From Candidatus Bathyarchaeota archaeon (GTDB taxonomy: Archaea; Thermoproteota; Bathyarchaeia; Bathyarchaeales; UBA233), in contig SMYP01000106.1 in assembly GCA_007050895.1 (NCBI GenBank), positions 1-8,109 of the forward strand: 8,109 nucleotides of DNA, read 5' to 3'. The number at the start of each line of letters is the position of its first letter. Position 1 is the first letter of the stretch. The position numbers were made by a program, and so were the translations under genes. The notes below the pieces were generated by a model. That model did not search any database. It was not told the DNA's origin and was given only the letters and a program-made list of their open reading frames with translations. Below, piece by piece: positions 6,215-8,109 of the stretch.

Positions 6215-6913
6215 TCAGACATATTGCGCTACTATCATAGCGTGGGCTTTGTCATAAGGTTCTAAATGAATCATTTCCTTGACTTTAAATCCCCGTTTTT
6301 TCAGGACTTCCGCTTCTTGCTTGTAAACTGCAAGTGGATCTTTCGTCACATCAATGCTTTGGGCTTTCACAGCCAGCATAACCCACCCTGAGGGTTTGAG
6401 CAAAACATCGGCGTTGTCCGCCAGAAGCTTCGCTTGCTCAGGCTGAGCAATATCACAGTAAATACAATCCACTTTTCCCGGGATAAATACAGCGTACTTT
6501 TCTGGAAAACGTGCGTCTTCAAGAAAGGGTGAAATGTTAAGCCTGTACACTGCGACGTTGTTAACTAATTCTCTCAAGGATCTTGAAGCAAACTCAACAC
6601 AATAAGCATGGCCCTCTTCGCCAATCATGTCTGAAACATGACTCGCCGTGGTTCCAGACGCGGCACCCAGATAAAGAACACGGTAACCCTGCTTTATCGG
6701 CACTGTTTTGACACCATTAATTATTGCTGCTGCCAGTTTGCTTCTAAAGGCGTCCCAAATGCGGTATTCAACCTTCTTGAACCGGATGAGCCTCTCTCTG
6801 TAAACAGTTCTTCCTGGAGTCAAGTTCCGCGTTGCCAACCGATATCCGCCATCCTCAAGATAAGCTTGATAGATCTCAGCAAATCTAGGGTGAGGCTTAA
6901 TCTTAGTGTGCAC
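6215..6913 (-). CDS. flpA: Fibrillarin-like rRNA/tRNA 2'-O-methyltransferase
   Basis: From the GTG at 6913 this is a 232-residue protein that should be the catalytic subunit of archaeal box C/D ribonucleoproteins, methylating 2'-hydroxyls of rRNA and tRNA with S-adenosylmethionine while docked on Nop5 and guided by sRNA. The N-terminal lead-in (KIKPHPRFAEIYQAYLEDG) matches the family's small beta domain. The methyltransferase motifs follow: LYLGAASGTTASHVSD (80-95), acidic Glu107 in CVEFA, CDIAQPEQA (153-161) and KAQSIDVTKDP (183-193) with the catalytic Lys-Asp region. The same frame is open back to an ATG at 6997, which would add 28 residues and overlap nop5 by 95 bases. I prefer the GTG because it gives the normal family length (about 227-235), an 11-base overlap with nop5 and a GGAG 11 bases upstream. 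Confidence 0.95.
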   Translation of the reverse strand: MHTKIKPHPRFAEIYQAYLEDGGYRLATRNLTPGRTVYRERLIRFKKVEYRIWDAFRSKLAAAIINGVKTVPIKQGYRVLYLGAASGTTASHVSDMIGEEGHAYCVEFASRSLRELVNNVAVYRLNISPFLEDARFPEKYAVFIPGKVDCIYCDIAQPEQAKLLADNADVLLKPSGWVMLAVKAQSIDVTKDPLAVYKQEAEVLKKRGFKVKEMIHLEPYDKAHAMIVAQYV

Positions 6914-8109
6914 GACTGTTCTTTCTCCACTTCTTATTTCGTCGTTGATCTCGCTTCCCAGGTCTTCTCTCTCTTCGATCTCGATAGTCTGGTGCAATAG
7001 ACTTTTCTTTCGGCGGTGGCGGCTCCTTGTACTTCTCCCGAATCTCCTCGAGTCTCTTATCTATAGTAGCCTTCAACACATCTCCCACGTACCCCCCTCC
7101 AAACGCATCAATTCGTGCTGCAATGGCTACTTTTCCAGCTAAAACTCTTGCGATTTTGCCTCTTTGCCACCTTTTAGCATCATGAAGCAGTGCATGCTGG
7201 AAGATTAAGCCGTGTTTAGGTGGTCTCGCTCCAGTTTTCAACGAGCGAAAGAGAGCTTTCTCGGCACCTAAAACCTGAATTGTGCTGGCTGGCTTCATGG
7301 CTAGATTCTGCAGATTGCCTGCTACGGCGATTAATCTCGCACCAAGAAGAGCGCCAGCTACTGCTTTGGTATTGGGAGCGACTTCTTCCATGGTCTTGTT
7401 CACGTAGTTTTCGATGCTCTTCCGCAATTCATATAGTTCTAGGATGTTCTTGCCTAAAGCTTGAATTTCCTCTAAATCTTGCTCTGCTAAGTCTCCCCCC
7501 ATAGACTTTTGACCCACAATTCCTATGTTTTCTGCTCTATCTCTTGGAATGGATTCCTTCTCGAGCGCTTCAATTGAAAAATTGTCTTTATGACCCAACT
7601 TCATTACGAGTCGCGCATAAGTTTCATGTTTCTCGATTAATCGGTCAAGCTCCGGAAAGTGAACTCCATACCACTCTCTGAGGCGTCCCATAAACAAGTT
7701 CAAAGTTTTGTCCAAATCATCGAGTGTCTGAATAGCCTGAGCGATAACCAAATCTCTTTTTTCAGCAGCGTCCTTGACTCGAAGTTTGGCTAGTTCTATG
7801 CTGACGTTACGATTCCACAACTCAAGCTGTTTTGGATCTTCCACGAAGCCTGTTTCAACTGCGATTTGCTCCATATAGTCACGAAACGTCTCCATCTCGG
7901 AAGATTTCAAAACTTCTGTTTTAGCGTTCAGGTTTTTTTGTGCTTCTTTAGCTACTTTTGCTTTTTCGAAAGCAAAGGTATCATAACCAGCTTTCTTAAG
8001 CTTGCTGATCAGTGATGCAGTCTCTTCGGAGATTTTTCCGTCTTCTGCTTTTATTATTTTCGTAGCTGCTAACATTGGCTTCTTTGGAAGCAAAATTATC
8101 TCTATTGCG
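6903..8109 (-). CDS. Nop5 (Nop56/58-like) box C/D RNP scaffold, 5' end cut by window edge
   Basis: Nop5 bridges fibrillarin and L7Ae on box C/D guide RNA. The frame is open to the window edge with no stop, and the N-terminal domain here lacks its first strands compared with the family, so the true start lies beyond 8109; a TTG at 8093 and an ATG at 8075 are not convincing starts. Counting from 8093, residues 1-100 are the fibrillarin-binding N-terminal domain, about 110-235 the coiled-coil dimerisation region (AQAIQTLDDLDKTLNLF, then LREWYGVHFPEL), and about 236-355 the Nop domain with GARLIAVAG, PASTIQVLGAEKALF, PPKHGLIFQH and RWQRGKIARVLAGKVAIAAR. The C-terminal tail (about 357-396) begins PPPP and is strongly basic but short, without the long lysine repeats of some archaeal members. 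It overlaps flpA and is read just before it. Confidence 0.95.
   Translation of the reverse strand, partial: AIEIILLPKKPMLAATKIIKAEDGKISEETASLISKLKKAGYDTFAFEKAKVAKEAQKNLNAKTEVLKSSEMETFRDYMEQIAVETGFVEDPKQLELWNRNVSIELAKLRVKDAAEKRDLVIAQAIQTLDDLDKTLNLFMGRLREWYGVHFPELDRLIEKHETYARLVMKLGHKDNFSIEALEKESIPRDRAENIGIVGQKSMGGDLAEQDLEEIQALGKNILELYELRKSIENYVNKTMEEVAPNTKAVAGALLGARLIAVAGNLQNLAMKPASTIQVLGAEKALFRSLKTGARPPKHGLIFQHALLHDAKRWQRGKIARVLAGKVAIAARIDAFGGGYVGDVLKATIDKRLEEIREKYKEPPPPKEKSIAPDYRDRRERRPGKRDQRRNKKWRKNSRAH
6925..6928 (-). promoter_or_regulatory. Shine-Dalgarno candidate for the internal GTG start of flpA
   Basis: The minus strand reads GTGGAGAAAGA shortly before the GTG at 6913, with GGAG 11 bases from the start codon. 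It lies inside the last codons of nop5, as expected for translationally coupled operon genes. No comparable site sits before the ATG at 6997. The spacing is slightly long. Confidence 0.4.

Noticed and set aside
5996..6265. Plus-strand open frame of 89 codons starting with MNIPADYLGNGERVYRL
   Set aside because: It runs 51 bases antisense into the 3' end of fibrillarin, has no Shine-Dalgarno, and resembles no family I know. Open length alone in AT-rich spacer is not enough.
1..8109. CRISPR array, mobile element, tRNA or rRNA gene
   Set aside because: No regularly spaced repeats, transposase or integrase motifs, terminal inverted repeats or tRNA T-loop/anticodon arrangement were found on reading both strands.

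Overview
The window is archaeal chromosome. Nop5 and fibrillarin (box C/D RNA methylation core), an archaeal/eukaryal-type Trm1, a THEP1-type NTPase, RNase HII and a COG1395-type HTH protein are all archaeal core genes, and start regions carry archaeal TATA-like boxes rather than -35/-10 pairs. Moderately AT-rich coding sequence and the gene styles would fit an uncultured Thermoproteota/Bathyarchaeia-like lineage, but that placement is an impression, not a proof. I see no rRNA, tRNA, CRISPR array, insertion sequence or prophage gene.

Layout. Positions 1-2549 hold three minus-strand genes read in the order trm1 (2549-1314), proC (1229-417) and a HAD hydrolase (393 to beyond position 1); proC and the HAD gene are 23 bases apart and look like one transcript. 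A 74-base divergent promoter region (2550-2623) separates them from a plus-strand block: THEP1 NTPase (2624-3187), malate dehydrogenase (3254-4162) and RNase HII (4257-4919). RNase HII meets a minus-strand HTH regulator (5860-4916) tail to tail with a 4-base overlap of the stop codons. Positions 5861-6214 form the only sizeable gap: it holds the regulator's promoter, a small hairpin and possible remnants of a secreted-protein gene. From 8109 to 6215 runs the minus-strand nop5-flpA operon, with nop5 cut at its 5' end by the window edge.

Together the genes are mostly housekeeping: RNA modification (Nop5, fibrillarin, Trm1), RNA:DNA hybrid removal (RNase HII), proline synthesis (ProC) and central carbon metabolism (MDH). 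The points most worth a second look are the 5' end of fibrillarin, whose longest reading frame overlaps nop5 by 95 bases but whose likely true GTG start overlaps by only 11; the gap at 5861-6214; the unusual cysteine-rich HTH protein with a nuclease-like N-terminus; and small active-site-loop departures in RNase HII and MDH. I found no convincing sign of a previously undescribed multi-gene system.
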